64,000 nt of DNA from Mercurialis annua (taxonomy: Eukaryota; Streptophyta; Magnoliopsida; Malpighiales; Euphorbiaceae): positions 7,021,001 through 7,085,000 of the forward strand of contig NC_065573.1 of NCBI RefSeq assembly GCF_937616625.2, in the 5' to 3' direction. Shown here one piece after another: positions 14,501 through 28,805 of this stretch. Within the stretch, counting starts at the first letter, position 1. Every line of letters starts with the position of its first letter. Made by a program: the position numbers and the translations under genes. The notes beneath the pieces were generated by a model. It was not told the origin of the DNA. It worked only from the letters and a program-made list of their open reading frames with translations, and made no database searches.

Positions 14501-17500
14501 CTTAAATCGCTAAAAAGCTGAAACGTTTGGCTTAAATCGCTAAAAAGGGGAAACCTTTGGATTTGTTTCGTAACATTTGTAAACGTTTGGCTTAAATTGC
14601 TAAAAGGGTGAAACGTTTGAATTTGTTTCGTAACGCTTGTAAACGTTTGGCTTAAATCGCTAAAAAAGGGAAACATTTGCATTTGTTTTGTAATGTTTGT
14701 AAACGTTTGGCTTAAATCGCTAAAAAGGTGAAACGCTTGGATTTGTTTCGTAACGTTTGTAAACCTTTGGCTTAAATTGCTAAAAAGGTGAAACGTTTGG
14801 ATTTGTTTTGTAAAGTTTGTAAACGTTTGGCTTAAATTTCTAAAAAGGTGAAACACTTGGATTTGTTTCGTAACGTTTGTTAACGTTTGGCTTAAATTAT
14901 TAAAAAGGTGATACGCTTGAATTTATTTCTAAACGTTTGTAAACATTTTGTTTAAATTGCTAAAAAAGGCGAAATGCTTGGATTTCTTTCGTAACGTTTG
15001 TAAACATTTGGCTTAAATTGCTAAAAAGGTGAAACGCTTGATTTTATTTCATAACGTTTGTAAAGGTTTGCCTTAAATCACTAAAAATGTGAAATGTTTG
15101 GATTTGTTTCGTAACATTTTAAACATTTGGTTTTGTTTCGTAACGTTTGTAAACTTTTGGCTTATATTGCTAAAAAGGTGAAACGTTTGGATTTGTTTCG
15201 TAACGTTTGTAAACATTTGGCTTAAATTGCTAAAAAGGCAAAACGTTTAGATTTGTTTCGAAATGTTTGTAAACGTTTGGCTTTAATCTCTAAAAAGGTG
15301 GAATGTTTGGATTTGTTTCGTAACGTTTGTCAACGTTTGGCTGTAATCGCTAAAAAGGCGAAACATTTTCATTTGTTTCGTAACGTTTGTACACGTTTGG
15401 CTTAAATTGCTTAAAAGGTGAAACACTTGGATTTGCTTCGTAACGTTTGTCAACGTTTGGCCAAAATCTCTAAAAAGGTGAAACATTTGCATTTGTTTCG
15501 TAACGTTTTTAAACGTTTGGCTTACATTGCTAAAAAGGTGAAACGCTTGGATTAGTTTCGTAACATTTGTAAATGTTTGGCTTAAATTGCTAAAAAGGGG
15601 AAACATTTGGATTTGTTTCGTAACGTTTGTCAATGTTTGGCTTAAATCGCTAAAAAGGGTAAACGTTTAGATTTGTTCCATAATGTTTATAAACGTTTGG
15701 CTTAAATTGCGAAAAAGGTGAAACACTTGGTTTTGTTTCGTAACGTTTGTAGACGTTTGGCTTAAATCGCTAAAAACGTGAAATGTTTAGATTTATTTCG
15801 TAAGGTTTTAAACGTTTGGTTTTGTTTCGTAATGTTTGTAAACGTTTGGCTTAAATTTCCATAAAGGTGAAATGTTTGGATTAGTTTTGGTAACATTTTC
15901 AAACGTTTAGCTTAAGTCGCTAAAAAGCTGAAACTTTTGGATTTGCTTCGTAACGCTTGTAAACGTTTGGCCTAAATCGCTAAAAAGGTGAAACGTTTGG
16001 ATTTGTTTCATAACGTTTGTAAACGTTTGGCTTAGATCGCGAAAAAGTGAAACGTTTGAATTTGTTTCGTAACGTTTGTAAACGTTTGGCTTAAATTGCT
16101 AAAAAGGCAAAACGTTTGTAAACGTTTGGCTTAAATCGCTGAAAAGGTGAAACGATAGTATTTGTTTCGTAACATTTGTAAAAGTTTGGCTTAAATCGCT
16201 AAAAAGGTGACACATTTGGATTTGCTTCGTAACGTTTGTCAAAGTTTGGCTTCAACCGCTAAAAATGTGAAATGTTTGAATTTGTTTCGTAACGTTTGTA
16301 AACGTTTGGCTTAAATTGCTAAAAAGGTCAAACACTTTGATTTGTTTCGTAACGTTTGTAAAAGTTTGGCTTAAATTGCTAAAAAGGTGAAACGTTTGTA
16401 TTTGTTTTGTAACTTTTGTAAATATTTTGCTTAAATTACTAAAAAGCTGAAACTCTTGGATTTGTTCGGTAACGTTTGTAAACGTCTGGCTTAAATTGCT
16501 AAAAAGGTGAAACGCTTGCATTTGTTTCGTACATTTGTATACGTTTGGTTTTGTTTCGTAACTTTTGGATTTGTTTTGTAACGTTTGTAAACGTTTTGCT
16601 TAAATTGCTAAAAATGTAAAACGTTTCGATTTGTTTCGTAACTTTGGCTTAAATCGGGAAAAAGGTGAAACGTTAGGATTTGTTTCATAACGTCTGTAAA
16701 CATTTGGGTTAAATCGCTAAATAGATAAAAGGTTTTGTTTAAATTGCTAAAAATGTGAAACACTTGGATTTGTTTTGTAGCATTTTAAACGTGTGGTTTT
16801 GTTTCGTAATGTTTGTAAACGTTTGGCCTGCATCGCAAAAAAGGTGAAACTTCCCGTTTTCTTTCGAACGTTTGTAAACGTTTGGCTTAAATCGCTAAAA
16901 AGGTGAAATGTTTGGACTTGTTTCGTAACATTTGTAAACGTTTGCCTTAAATCGATAAACAGTTGAAAAGTTTGGATTTGTTACATTAACGTTTGTAAAC
17001 GTTTGGCTTTATTCGCCAAAAAGATAAAACATTTCAATTTGTTTCGCAACGTTTATAAGCCGTTTGGCTTAAATTGCTAAAAAGGTGAAACACTTGGATT
17101 TGTTTCGTAACGTTTTAAACGTTTGGTATGGTTTCATAATGTTTGTAAATGTTTAGCTTAAATCGCAAAAAAGGGTAAACGTCCTGTTTTGTTTCGCAAC
17201 GTTTGTAAACGTTTGGCTTAAATCGCTAAAAAGGTGAAACGTTTGGATTTGTTTCGTAACATTTTTCAACGTTTGGCTTAAATCGCTAAAAAAGTGAAAC
17301 GCTTGCATTTGTTTTGTAACATTTGTAAACGTTTGGCTTAAATCGCTAAAAATGTAAAACGTTTGGATTTGTTTCGTAACGTGTGTAAACGTTTGGCTTA
17401 AATCGCTAAAATGGTGAAACATTTGGATTTGTTGCGTAACGTCTGTAAACGTTTGGCTTGAATTGCTAAAAAGGTTAAACGTTTGGTTTTGTTTCATAAC

Positions 17501-17774
17501 GTTTGTAAACGTTTGGCTTAAATCGCTAAAAAGGTAAAACGTTTTGATTTTCTTCGTTTAGTTTGTAAACGTTTATTTTAATTGCTAAAAAGGTGAAACA
17601 TTTAGTTTGTTTTGTAACGTTTGTAAACGTTCAGCTTAAATCGCTAAAAAGGCAAAACGTTTGGATTTGTTTCGTAACATTTGTAAACGTTTTGCTTAAA
17701 TTGCTAAAAAGGTGAAATGCTTGGATTTGTTTCGTAACGTTTGTAAACGTTTGGCTTGTATTGCTAAAAAGGTG
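11593..17774. repeat. Higher-order unit A2, enlarged (6,182 bp)
   Basis: This A-type unit is about 2.28 kb longer than the others because a block of 19 monomers is present three times inside it (12236-15656). Outside that block its order of variant monomers follows A1 and A3. Confidence 0.85.
12236..15656. repeat. Tandem triplication of a 1,140-bp block
   Basis: Three consecutive blocks start at about 12236, 13377 and 14517. The first is 1,141 bp, the extra base being one A in a run near 12372; the second is 1,140 bp, which is 19 monomers. They are nearly identical, including private variants such as TTCGTTGCGTTTTTAAAAG near 13216 and 14356. The third block passes into ordinary A-type sequence (GGGTAAACGTTTAG near 15657). 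Each junction lies in the stretch TTTGGCTTAAATCGCTAAAA, which is common to many monomers, as expected for unequal crossover between short identical sequences. Confidence 0.88.
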
Positions 17775-20700
17775 AAACACTTGGATTTGTTTCATATCGT
17801 TTTGAAACGTTTTGTTTTGTTTCGTAACGTTTGGATTTGTTTCATTACGTTTGTAAACGTTTGGCTTAAATCTCTAAAAAAGTGAAACGTTTGGATTTGC
17901 TTCGTAACGTTTGGAAACGTTTGTTTTAAATCTCTAAAAAGGTGAAACATTTGGATTTGTTTCATAACGTTTGTAAACGTTTGGCTTAAATTGCTAAAAC
18001 GTGTTTCGTAATTTTTAAACGTTTGGATTAGTTTCGTAACGTTTGGAAACGTTTGGCTTAAATCGCTAAAAAAGTGAACTTCGTAACGTTTGTAAAAGTT
18101 TGGCTTAAATCGCTAAAAAGGTGAATCGTTTGGATTTGATTCGTAACGTTTGTAAACGTTTGGCTTAAATCGCTAAAAAGGTAAAACGTTTGGATTTGTT
18201 TCGTAACGTTTGTAAACGTTTGGTTCAATCGCTAAAAAGCTGAAATGTTTGGATTCGTTTCGTTGCATTTCTAAACGTTTGGCATAAATCGCTAAAAAGG
18301 CGAAACGTTCGGATTGGTTTCGTAACATTTTAAACGTTTGGCTTAAATCGCTAAAATGAGAAAACATTTGGATTTGTTTCGTAATGTTTGTAAATGTTTG
18401 GTTTAAATCGCTAAAAAGGTGAAACGTTTGGCTTAAATCGCTAAAAAGGGGAAACATTTGGATTTGTTTCGTAACATTTGTAAACGTTTGGCTTAAATCG
18501 GTAAAAGGGTGAAACGTTTGAATTTGTTTCGTAACGCTTGTAAACGTTTGGCTTAAATCACTAAAAAAGGGAAATATTTGCATTTGTTTTGTAATGTTTG
18601 TAAACGTTTGGCTTAAATCGCTAAAAAGGTGAAACGCTTGGATTTGTTTCGTAACGTTTGTAAACCTTTGGCTTAAATTGCTAAAAAGGTGAAACGTTTG
18701 GATTTGTTTTGTAAAGTTTGTAAACGTTTGACTTAAATTGCTAAAAAAGTGAAACACTTGGATTTGTTTCGTAACGTTTGTAAACGTTTGGCTTAAATTA
18801 TTAAAAAGGTGAAACGCTTGAATTTATTTCTAAACGTTTGTAAACATTTGGCTTAAATTGTCAAAAAAGGCGAAATGCTTGGATTTCTTTCGTAACGTTT
18901 GTAAACGTTTGGCTTAAATTGCTAAAAAGGTGAAACGCTTGATTTTGTTTCATAACGTTTGTAGAGGTTTGCCTTAAATCGCTAAAAATGTGAAACGTTT
19001 GGATTTGTTTCGTAACAATTTGATCATTTGGTTTTGTTTCGTAACGTTTGTAAACTTTTGGCTTAAATTGCTAAAAAGGTGAAACGTTTGGATTTGTTTC
19101 GTAACGTTTGTAAACATTTGGCTTAAATTGCTAAAAAGGCAAAACGTTTAGATTTGTTTCGAAATGTTTGTAAACGTTTGGCTTTAATCTCTAAAAAGGT
19201 GGAATGTTTGGATTTGTTTCGTAATGTTTGTCAACGTTTGGCTTTAATCGCTAAAAAGGCGAAACATTTTCATTTGTTTCGTAACGTTTGTAAACGTTTG
19301 GCATAAATTGCTTAAAAGGTGAAACACTTGGATTTGCTTCGTAACGTTTGTCAACGTTTGGCCAAAATCTCTAAAAAGGGGAAACGTTTGCATTTGTTTC
19401 GTAACGTTTTTAAAAGTTTGGCTTACATTGCTAAAAAGGTGAAACGCTTGGATTTGTTTCGTAACATTTGTAAATGTTTGGCTTAAATTACTAAAAAGGG
19501 GAAACGTTTGGATTTGTTTCGTAACGTTTGTCAATGTTTGGCTTAAATCTCTAAAAAGGGTAAACGTTTAGATTTGTTCCATAACGTTTATAAACGTTTG
19601 GTTTAAATTGTGAAAAAGGTGAAACGCTTGGTTTTGTTTTGTAATGTTTGTAGACGTTTGGCTTAAATCGCTAAAAACGTGAAATGTTTGGATTTATTTC
19701 GTAAGGTTTTAAACGTTGGGTTTTGTTTCGTAGTGTTTGTAAACGTTTGGCTTAAATTTCCATAAAGGTGAAATGTTTGGATTAGTTTTGGTAACATTTT
19801 CAAACGTTTAGCTTAAGTCGCTAAAAAGCTGAAACTTTTGGATTTTCTTCGTAACGCTTGTAAACGTTTGGCCTAAATTGCTAAAAAGGCGAAACGTTTG
19901 GATTTGTTTCATAATGTTTGTAAACGTTTGGCTTAAATCGCGAAAAAGTGAAACGTTTGAATTTGTTTCGTAACGTTTGTAAACGTTTGGCTTAAATTGC
20001 TAAAAAGGCAAAACGTTTGTAAATGTTTGGCTTAAATCGCTGAAAAGGTGAAACGATAGTATTTGTTTTGTAACATTTGTAAAAGTTTGGCTTAAATCGC
20101 TAAAAAGGTGACACATTTGGATTTGCTTCGTAACGTTTGTCAAAGTTTGGCTTCAACCGCTAAAAATGTGAAACGTTTGCATTTGTTTCGTAACGTTTGT
20201 AAACGTTTGGCTTAAATTGCTAAAAAGGTCAAACACTTGGATTTGTTTCGTAACGTTTGTAAATGTTTGGCTTAAATTGCTAAAAAGGTGAAACGTTTGT
20301 ATTTGTTTTGTAACTTTTGTAAATATTTTGCTTAAATTGCTAAAAAGCTGAAACTCTTGGATTTGTTTCGTACATTTGTTTGTAAATGTTTAGCTTAAAT
20401 CGCGAAAAAGGGTAAACGTCCTGTTTTGTTTCGCAACGTTTGTAAACGTTTGGCTTAAATCGCTAAAAAGGTGAAACGTTTGGATTTGTTTCGTAACATT
20501 GTTCAACGTTTGGCTTAAATCGCTAAAAAAGTGAAACGCTTGCATTTGTTTTGTAACATTTGTAAACGTTTGGCTTAAATCGCTAAAAATGTAAAACGTT
20601 TGGATTTGTTTCATAACGTGTGTAAACGTTTGGCTTAAATCGCTAAAAAGGTGAAACGTTTAGATTTGTTGCGTAACGTCTGTAAACGTTTGGCTTGAAT

Positions 20701-21011
20701 TGCTAAAAAGGTTAAACGTTTGGTTTTTTTTCATAACGTTTGTAAACGTTTGGCTTAAATCGCTAAAAAGGTGAAATGTTTTGATTTTCTTCGTTTAGTT
20801 TGTAAACGTTTATTTTAATTGCTAAAAAGGTGAAACGTTTAGTTTGTTTTGTAACGTTTGTAAACGTTCAGCTTAAATCGCTAAAAAGGCAAAACGTTTG
20901 GATTTGTTTCGTAACATTTGTAAACGTTTTGCTCAAATTGCTAAAAAGGTGAAATGCTTGGATTTGTTTCGTAAGGTTTGTAAACGTTTGGCTTGTATTG
21001 CTAAAAAGGTG
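17775..21011. repeat. Higher-order unit B2 with internal deletion (3,237 bp)
   Basis: This is a B-type unit (TTTGTAGAGGTTTGCC near 18959, TTTGATCATTTGG near 19019). It lacks about 664 bp, or 11 monomers, relative to a full unit. The deletion junction reads TACATTTGTTTGTAAATG at about 20371-20388 and joins the middle of one monomer to the middle of another. Confidence 0.87.
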
Positions 21012-24000
21012 AAACACTTGGATTTGTTTCATATCGTTTTGAAACGTTTTGTTTTGTTTCGTAACGTTTGGATTTGTTTCATTACGTTTGTAAACGTTTG
21101 GCTTAAATCGCTAAAAAAGTGAAACGTTTGGATTTGCTTCGCAACGTTTGGAAACGTTTGTATTAAATCTCTAAAAAGGTGAAACATTTGGAATTGTTTC
21201 ATAACTTTTGTAAACATTTGGCTTAAATTGCTAAAACGTGTTTCGTAACTTTTAAACATTTGGATTGGTTTCGTAACGTTTGGAAACGTTTGGCTTAAAT
21301 CGCTAAAAAAGTGAACTTCGTAACGTTTGTAAAAGTTTGGCTTAAATCGCTAAAAAGGTGAATCGTTTGGATTCGATTCGTAACGCTTGTAAACGTTTGG
21401 CTTAAATCGCTAAAAAGGTAAAACGTTTGGATTTGTTTCGTAACGTTTGTAAACGTTTGGCTTCAATCGCTAAAAAGGTGAAATGTTTGGATTCGTTTCG
21501 TTGCGTTTCTAAACGTTTGGCATAAATCGCTAAAAAAGCGAAACGTTCGGATTGGTTTCGTAACATTTTTAAACGTTTGGCTTAAATCGCTAAAATGAGG
21601 AAACATTTGGATTTGTTTCGTAACGTTTGTAAATGTTTGGCTTAAATCGCTAAAAAGGTGAAACATTTGGCTTAAATCGCTAAAAAGGGGAAACATTTGG
21701 ATTTGTTTCGTAACATTAGTAAACGTTTGGCTTAAATCGCTAAAATGGTGAAACGTTTGAATTTGTTTCGTAACGCTTGTAAACGTTTGGCTTAAATCGC
21801 TAAAAAAGGGAAACATTTGCATTTGTTTTGTAATGTTTGTAAACGTTTGGCTTAAATCGCTAAAAAGGTGAAACACTTGGATTTGTTTCGTAACGTTTGT
21901 AAACCTTTGGCTTAAATTGCTAAAAAGGTGAAACGTTTGGATTTGTTTTGTAAAGTTTGTAAAAGTTTGACTTAAATTGCTAAAAAGGTGGAACACTTGG
22001 ATTTGTTTCGTAACGTTTGTAAACGTTTGGCTTAAATTATTAAAAAGGTGAAACGCTTGAATTTATCTCTAAACGTTTGTAAACATTTGGTTTAAATTGC
22101 TAATAAAGGCGAAATGCTTGGATTTCTTTCGTAACGTTTATAAACGTTTGGCTTAAATTGCTAAAAAGGTGAAACGCTTGATTTTGTTTCATAGCGTTTG
22201 TAAAGGTTTGCCTTAAATCGCTAAAAATGTGAAACGTTTGGATTTGTTTCGTAACATTTTGAACATTTGGTTTTGTTTCGTAACGTTTGTAAACTTTTGG
22301 CTTAAATTGCTAAAAAGATGAAACGTTTGGATTTGTTTCGTAACGTTTGTAAACATTTGGCTTAAATTGCTAATAAGGCAAAACGTTTAGATTTGTTTCG
22401 AAATGTTTGTAAACGTTTGGCTTTAATCTCTAAAAAGGTGGAATGTTTGGATTTGTTTCGTAACATTTGTCAACGTTTGGCTTTAATCGCTAAAAAGGCG
22501 AAACATTTTCATTTGTTTCGTAACGTTTGTAAACGTTTGGCTTAAATTGCTAAAAAGGTGAAACATTTGGATTTGCTTCGTAACGTTTATCAACGTTTGG
22601 CCAAAATCTCTAAAAAGTTGAAACGTTTGCATTTGTTTCGTAACGTTTTTAAACGTTTGGCTTACATTGCTAAAAAGGTGAAACGCTTGGATTTGTTTCG
22701 TAACATTTGTAAATGTTTGGCTTAAATTGCTAAAAAGGGGAAACGTTTGGATTTGTTTCGTAACGTTTGTCAATGTTTGGCTTAAATCGCTAAAAAGGGT
22801 AAACGTTTAGATTTGTTCCATAACGTTTATAAACGTTTGGCTTAAATTGGGAAAAAGGTGAAACGCTTGGTTTTGTTTCGTAACGTTTGTAGACGTTTGG
22901 CTTAAATCGCTAAAAACGTGAAATGTTTGGAGTTATTTCGTAAGGTTTTAAACGTTTGGTTTTGTTTCGTAATGTTTGTAAACGTTTGGCTTAAATTTCC
23001 AGAAAGGTGAAATGTTTGGATTAGCTTTGGTAACATTTTCAAACGTTTAGCTTAAGTCGCTAAAAATCTGAAACTTTTGGATTTGCTTCGTAACGCTTGT
23101 AAATGTTTGGCCTAAATCGCTAAAAAGGGGAAACGTTTGGATTTGTTTCATAACGTTTGTAAACGTTTGGCTTAAATCGCGAAAAAGTGAAACGTTTGAA
23201 TTTGTTTCGTAACGTTTGTAAACGTTTGGCTTAAATTGCTAAAAAGGCAAAACGTTTGTAAACGTTTGGCTTAAATCGCTGAAAAGGTGAAACGATAGTA
23301 TTTGTTTCGTAACATTTGTAAAAGTTTGGCTTAAATCGCTAAAAAGGTGACACATTTGGATTTGCTTCGTAACGTTTGTCAAAGTTTGGCTTCAACCGCT
23401 AAAAATGTGAAACGTTTGCATTTGTTTCGTAACGTTTGTAAACGTTTGGCTTAAATTGCTAAAAAGGTCAAACACTTGGATTTGTTTCGTAACGTTTGTA
23501 AACGTGTGGCTTAAATTGCTAAAAAGGTGAAACGTTTGTATTTGTTTTGTAACTTTTGTAAATATTTTGCTTAAATTGCTAAAAAGCTGAAACTCTTGGA
23601 TTTGTTTCGTAACGTTTGTAAACGTCTGGCTTAAATTGCTAAAAAGGTGAAACGCTTGCATTTGTTTCGTACATTTTTATACGTTTGGTTTTGTTTCGTA
23701 ACTTTTGGATTTGTTTTGTAACGTTTGTAAACGTTTTGCTTAAATTGCTAAAAAGGTAAAACGTTTGGATTTGTTTCGTAACTTTGGCTTAAATCGGGAA
23801 AAAGGTGAAACGTTTGGATTTGTTTCATAACGTCTGTAAACATTTGCGTTAAATCGCTAAATAGATAAAAGGTTTTGTTTAAATTGCTAAAAATGTGAAA
23901 CACTTGGATTTGTTTTGTAGCATTTTAAACGTGTGGTTTTGTTTCGTAATGTTTGTAAACGTTTGGCCTACATCGCAAAAAAGGTGAAACTTCCCGTTTT

Positions 24001-24913
24001 CTTTCGAACGTTTGTAAACGTTTGGCTTAAATCGCTAAAAAGGTGAAATGTTTGGACTTGTTTCGTAACATTTGTAAACGTTTGCCTTAAATCGATAAAA
24101 AGTTGAAATGTTTGGATTTGTTACATAACGTTTGTAAACGTTTGGCTTTATTCGCCAAAAAGATAAAAAATTTCGATTTGTTTCGCAACGTTTATAAACC
24201 GTTTGGCTTAAATTGCTAAAAAGGTGAAACACTTGGATCTGTTTCGTAACGTTTTAAACGTTTGGTATGGTTTCATAATGTTTGTAAATGTTTAGCTTAA
24301 ATCGCGAAAAAGGGTAAACGTCCTGTTTTGTTTCGCAACGTTTGTAAACGTTTGGCTTAAATCGCTAAAAAGGCGAAACGTTTGGATTTGTTTCGTAACA
24401 TTTTTCAACGTTTGGCTTAAATCGCTAAAAAAGTGAAACGCTTGCATTTGTTTTGTAACATTTTTAAACGTTTGGCTTCAATCGCTAAAAATGTAAAACG
24501 TTTGGATTTGTTTCGTAACGTGTGTAAACGTTTGGCTTAAATCGCTAAAATGGTGAAACATTTGGATTTGTTTCGTAACGTCTATAAACGTTTGGCTTGA
24601 ATTGCTAAAAAGGTTAAACGTTTGATTTTGTTTCATAACGTTTGTAAACGTTTGGCTTAAATCTCTAAAAAGGTGAAACGTTTTGATTTTCTTCGTTTAG
24701 TTTGTAAACATTTATTTTAATTGCTAAAAAGGTGAAACATTTAGTTTGTTTTGTAACTTTTGTAAACGTTCAGCTTAAATCGCTAAAAAGGCAAAACGTT
24801 TGGATTTGTTTCGTAACATTTGTAAACGTTTTGCTTAAATTGCTAAAAAGGTGAAATGTTTGGATTTGTTTCGTAACGTTTGTAAACGTTTGGCTTGTAT
24901 TGCTAAAAAGGTG
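21012..24913. repeat. Higher-order unit C2 (3,902 bp)
   Basis: This is a C-type unit carrying GCTTCGCAACG and TGTATTAAATC near 21137-21170. It matches C1 in variant order and matches C3 at a constant offset of 11,031 bp, with scattered single-base differences. Confidence 0.84.
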
Positions 24914-27900
24914 AAACACTTGGATTTGTTTCATATCGTTTTGAAACGTTTTGTTTTGTTTCGTAACGTTTGGATTTGTTTCATTACGTTTGTAAACGTT
25001 TGGCTTAAATCGCTAAAAAAGTGAAACGTTTGGATTTGCTTCGTAACGTTTGGAAACGTTTGTTTTAAATCTCTAAAAAGGTGAAACATTTGGATTTGTT
25101 TCATAACGTTTGTAAACGTTTGGCTTAAATTGCTAAAACGTGTTTCGTAACTTTTAAACGTTTGGATTAGTTTCGTAACGTTTGGAAACGTTTGGCTTAA
25201 ATCGCTAAAAAAGTGAACTTCGTAACGTTTGTAAAAGTTTGGCTTAAATCGCTAAAAAGGTGAATCGTTTGGATTCGATTCGTAACGTTTGTAAACGTTT
25301 GGCTTAAATCGCTAAAAAGGTAAAACGTTTGGATTTGTTTCTTAACGTTTGTAAACGTTTGGTTCAATCGCTAAAAAGATGAAATGTTTGGATTCGTTTC
25401 GTTGCGTTTCTAAACGTTTGGCATAAATCGCTAAAAAGGCGAAATGTTCGGATTGGTTTCGTAACATTTTAAACGTTTGGCTTAAATCGCTAAAATGAGG
25501 AAACATTTGGATTTGTTTCGTAACGTTTGTAAATGTTTGGCTTAAATCGCTAAAAAGCTGAAACGTTTGGCTTAAATCGCTAAAAAGGGGAAACCTTTGG
25601 ATTTGTTTCGTAACATTTGTAAACGTTTGGCTTAAATCGCTAAAAGGGTGAAACTTTGAATTTGTTTCGTAACGCTTGTAAACGTTTGGCTTAAATCGCT
25701 AAAAAAGGGAAACATTTGCATTTGTTTTGTAATGTTTGTAAACGTTTGGCTTAAATCGCTAAAAAGGTGAAACGCTTGGATTTGTTTCGTAACGTTTGTA
25801 AACCTTTGGCTTAAATTGCTAAAAAGGTGAAACGTTTGGATTTGTTTTGTAAAGTTTGTAAACGTTTGGCTTAAATTTCTAAAATGGTGAAACACTTGGA
25901 TTTGTTTCGTAACGTTTGTTAACGTTTGGCTTAAATTATTAAAAAGGTGATACGCTTGAATTTATTTCTAAACGTTTGTAAACATTTTGTTTAAATTGCT
26001 AAAAAAGGCGAAATGCTTGGATTTCTTTCGTAACGTTTGTAAACGTTTGGCTTAAATTGCTAAAAAGGTGAAACGCTTGATTTTATTTCATAACGTTTGT
26101 AAAGGTTTGCCTTAAATCGCTAAAAATGTGAAATGTTTGGATTTGTTTCGTAACATTTTAAACATTTGGTTTTGTTTCGTAACGTTTGTAAACTTTTGGC
26201 TTATATTGCTAAAAAGGTGAAACGTTTGGATTTGTTTCGTAACGTTTGTAAACATTTGGCTTAAATTGCTAAAAAGGCAAAACGTTTAGATTTGTTTCGA
26301 AATGTTTGTAAACGTTTGGCTTTAATCTCTAAAAAGGTGGAATGTTTGGATTTGTTTCGTAACGTTTGTCACTGTAATCGCTAAAAAGGCGAAACATTTT
26401 CATTTGTTTCGTAACGTTTGTACACGTTTGGCTTAAATTGCTTAAAAGGTGAAACACTTGGATTTGCTTCGTAACGTTTGTCAACGTTTGGCCAAAATCT
26501 CTAAAAAGGTGAAACATTTGCATTTGTTTCGTAACGTTTTTAAACGTTTGGCTTACATTGCTAAAAAGGTGAAACGCTTGGATTAGTTTCGTAACATTTG
26601 TAAATGTTTGGCTTAAATTGCTAAAAAGGGGAAACATTTGGATTTGTTTCGTAACGTTTGTCAATGTTTGGCTTAAATCGCTAAAAAGGGTAAACGTTTA
26701 GATTTGTTCCATAATGTTTATAAACGTTTGGCTTAAATTGCGAAAAAGGTGAAACACTTGGTTTTGTTTCGTAACGTTTGTAGACGTTTGGCTTAAATCG
26801 CTAAAAACGTGAAATGTTTAGATTTATTTCGTAAGGTTTTAAACGTTTGGTTTTGTTTCGTAATGTTTGTAAACGTTTGGCTTAAATTTCCATAAAGGTG
26901 AAATGTTTGGATTAGTTTTGGTAACATTTTCAAACGTTTAGCTTAAGTCGCTAAAAAGCTGAAACTTTTGGATTTGCTTCGTAACGCTTGTAAACGTTTG
27001 GCCTAAATCGCTAAAAAGGTGAAACGCTTGGATTTGTTTCATAACGTTTGTAAACGTTTGGCTTAAATCGCGAAAAAGTGAAACGTTTGAATTTGTTTCG
27101 TAACGTTTGTAAACGTTTGGCTTAAATTGCTAAAAAGGCAAAATGTTTGTAAATGTTTGGCTTAAATCGCTGAAAAGGTGAAACGATAGTATTTGTTTCG
27201 TAACATTTGTAAAAGTTTGGCTTAAATCGCTAAAAAGGTGACACATTTGGATTTGCTTCGTAACGTTTGTCAAAGTTTGGCTTCAACCGCTAAAAATGTG
27301 AAATGTTTGAATTTGTTTCGTAACGTTTGTAAACGTTTGGCTTAAATTGCTAAAAAGGTCAAACACTTTGTTTTGTTTCGTAACGTTTGTAAAAGTTTGG
27401 CTTAAATTGCTAAAAAGGTGAAACGTTTGTATTTGTTTTGTAACTTTTGTAAATATTTTGCTTAAATTACTAAAAAGCTGAAACTCTTGGATTTGTTTCG
27501 TAACGTTTGTAAACGTCTGGCTTAAATTGCTAAAAAGGTGAAACGCTTGCATTTGTTTCGTACATTTGTATACGTTTGGTTTTGTTTCGTAACTTTTGGA
27601 TTTGTTTTGTAACGTTTGTAAACGTTTTGCTTAAATTGCTAAAAATGTAAAACGTTTCGATTTGTTTCGTAACTTTGGCTTAAATCGGGAAAAATGTGAA
27701 ACGTTAGGATTTGTTTCATAACGTCTGTAAACATTTGGGTTAAATCGCTTAATAGATAAAAGGTTTTGTTTAAATTGCTAAAAATGTGAAACACTTGGAT
27801 TTGTTTTGTGGCATTTGAAACGTGTGGTTTTGTTTCGTAATGTTTGTAAACGTTTGGCCTACATCGCAAAAAAGGTGAAACTTCCCGTTTTCTTTCGAAC

Positions 27901-28805
27901 GTTTGTAAACGTTTGGCTTAAATCGCTAAAAAGGTGAAATGTTTGGACTTGTTTCGTAACATTTGTAAACGTTTGCCTTAAATCGATAAACAGTTGAAAC
28001 GTTTGCATTTGTTACATTAACGTTTGTAAACGTTTGGCTTTATTCGCCAAAAAGATAAAACATTTCAATTTGTTTCGCAACGTTTATAAACCGTTTGGCT
28101 TAAATTGCTAAAAAGGTGAAACACTTGGATTTGTTTCGTAACGTTTTAAACGTTTGGTATGGTTTCATAATGTTTGTAAATGTTTAGCTTAAATCGCGAA
28201 AAAGGGTAAACGTCCTGTTTTGTTTCGCAACGTTTGTAAACGTTTGGCTTAAATCGCTAAAAAGGTGAAACGTTTGGATTTGTTTCGTAACATTTTTCAA
28301 CGTTTGGCTTAAATCGCTAAAAAAGTGAAACGCTTGCATTTGTTTTGTAACATTTGTAAACGTTTGGCTTAAATCGCTAAAAATGTAAAACGTTTGGATT
28401 TGTTTCGTAACGTGTGTAAACGTTTGGCTTAAATTGCTAAAATGGTGAAACATTTGGATTTGTTGCGTAACGTCTGTAAACGTTTGGGTTGAATTGCTAA
28501 AAAGGTTAAACGTTTGGTTTTGTTTCATAACGTTTGTAAACGTTTGGCTTAAATCGCTAAAAAGGTGAAACGTTTTGATTTTCTTCGTTTAGTTTGTAAA
28601 CGTTTATTTTAATTGCTAAAAAGGTGAAACATTTAGTTTGTTTTGTAACGTTTGTAAACGTTCAGCTTAAATCGCTAAAAAGGCAAAACGTTTGGATTTG
28701 TTTCGTAACATTTGTAAACGTTTTGCTTAAATTGCTAAAAAGGTGAAATGCTTGGATTTGTTTCGTAACGTTTGTAAACGTTTGGCTTGTATTGCTAAAA
28801 AGGTG
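24914..28805. repeat. Higher-order unit A3 (3,892 bp)
   Basis: This is an A-type unit of ordinary length that lacks the 1,140-bp triplication of A2. Compared with the third block of A2 it has an 8-bp deletion near 26369, where GTCAACGTTTGGCTGTAATC becomes GTCACTGTAATC. This shows that the two copies have diverged and are not an assembly duplicate. Confidence 0.84.
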
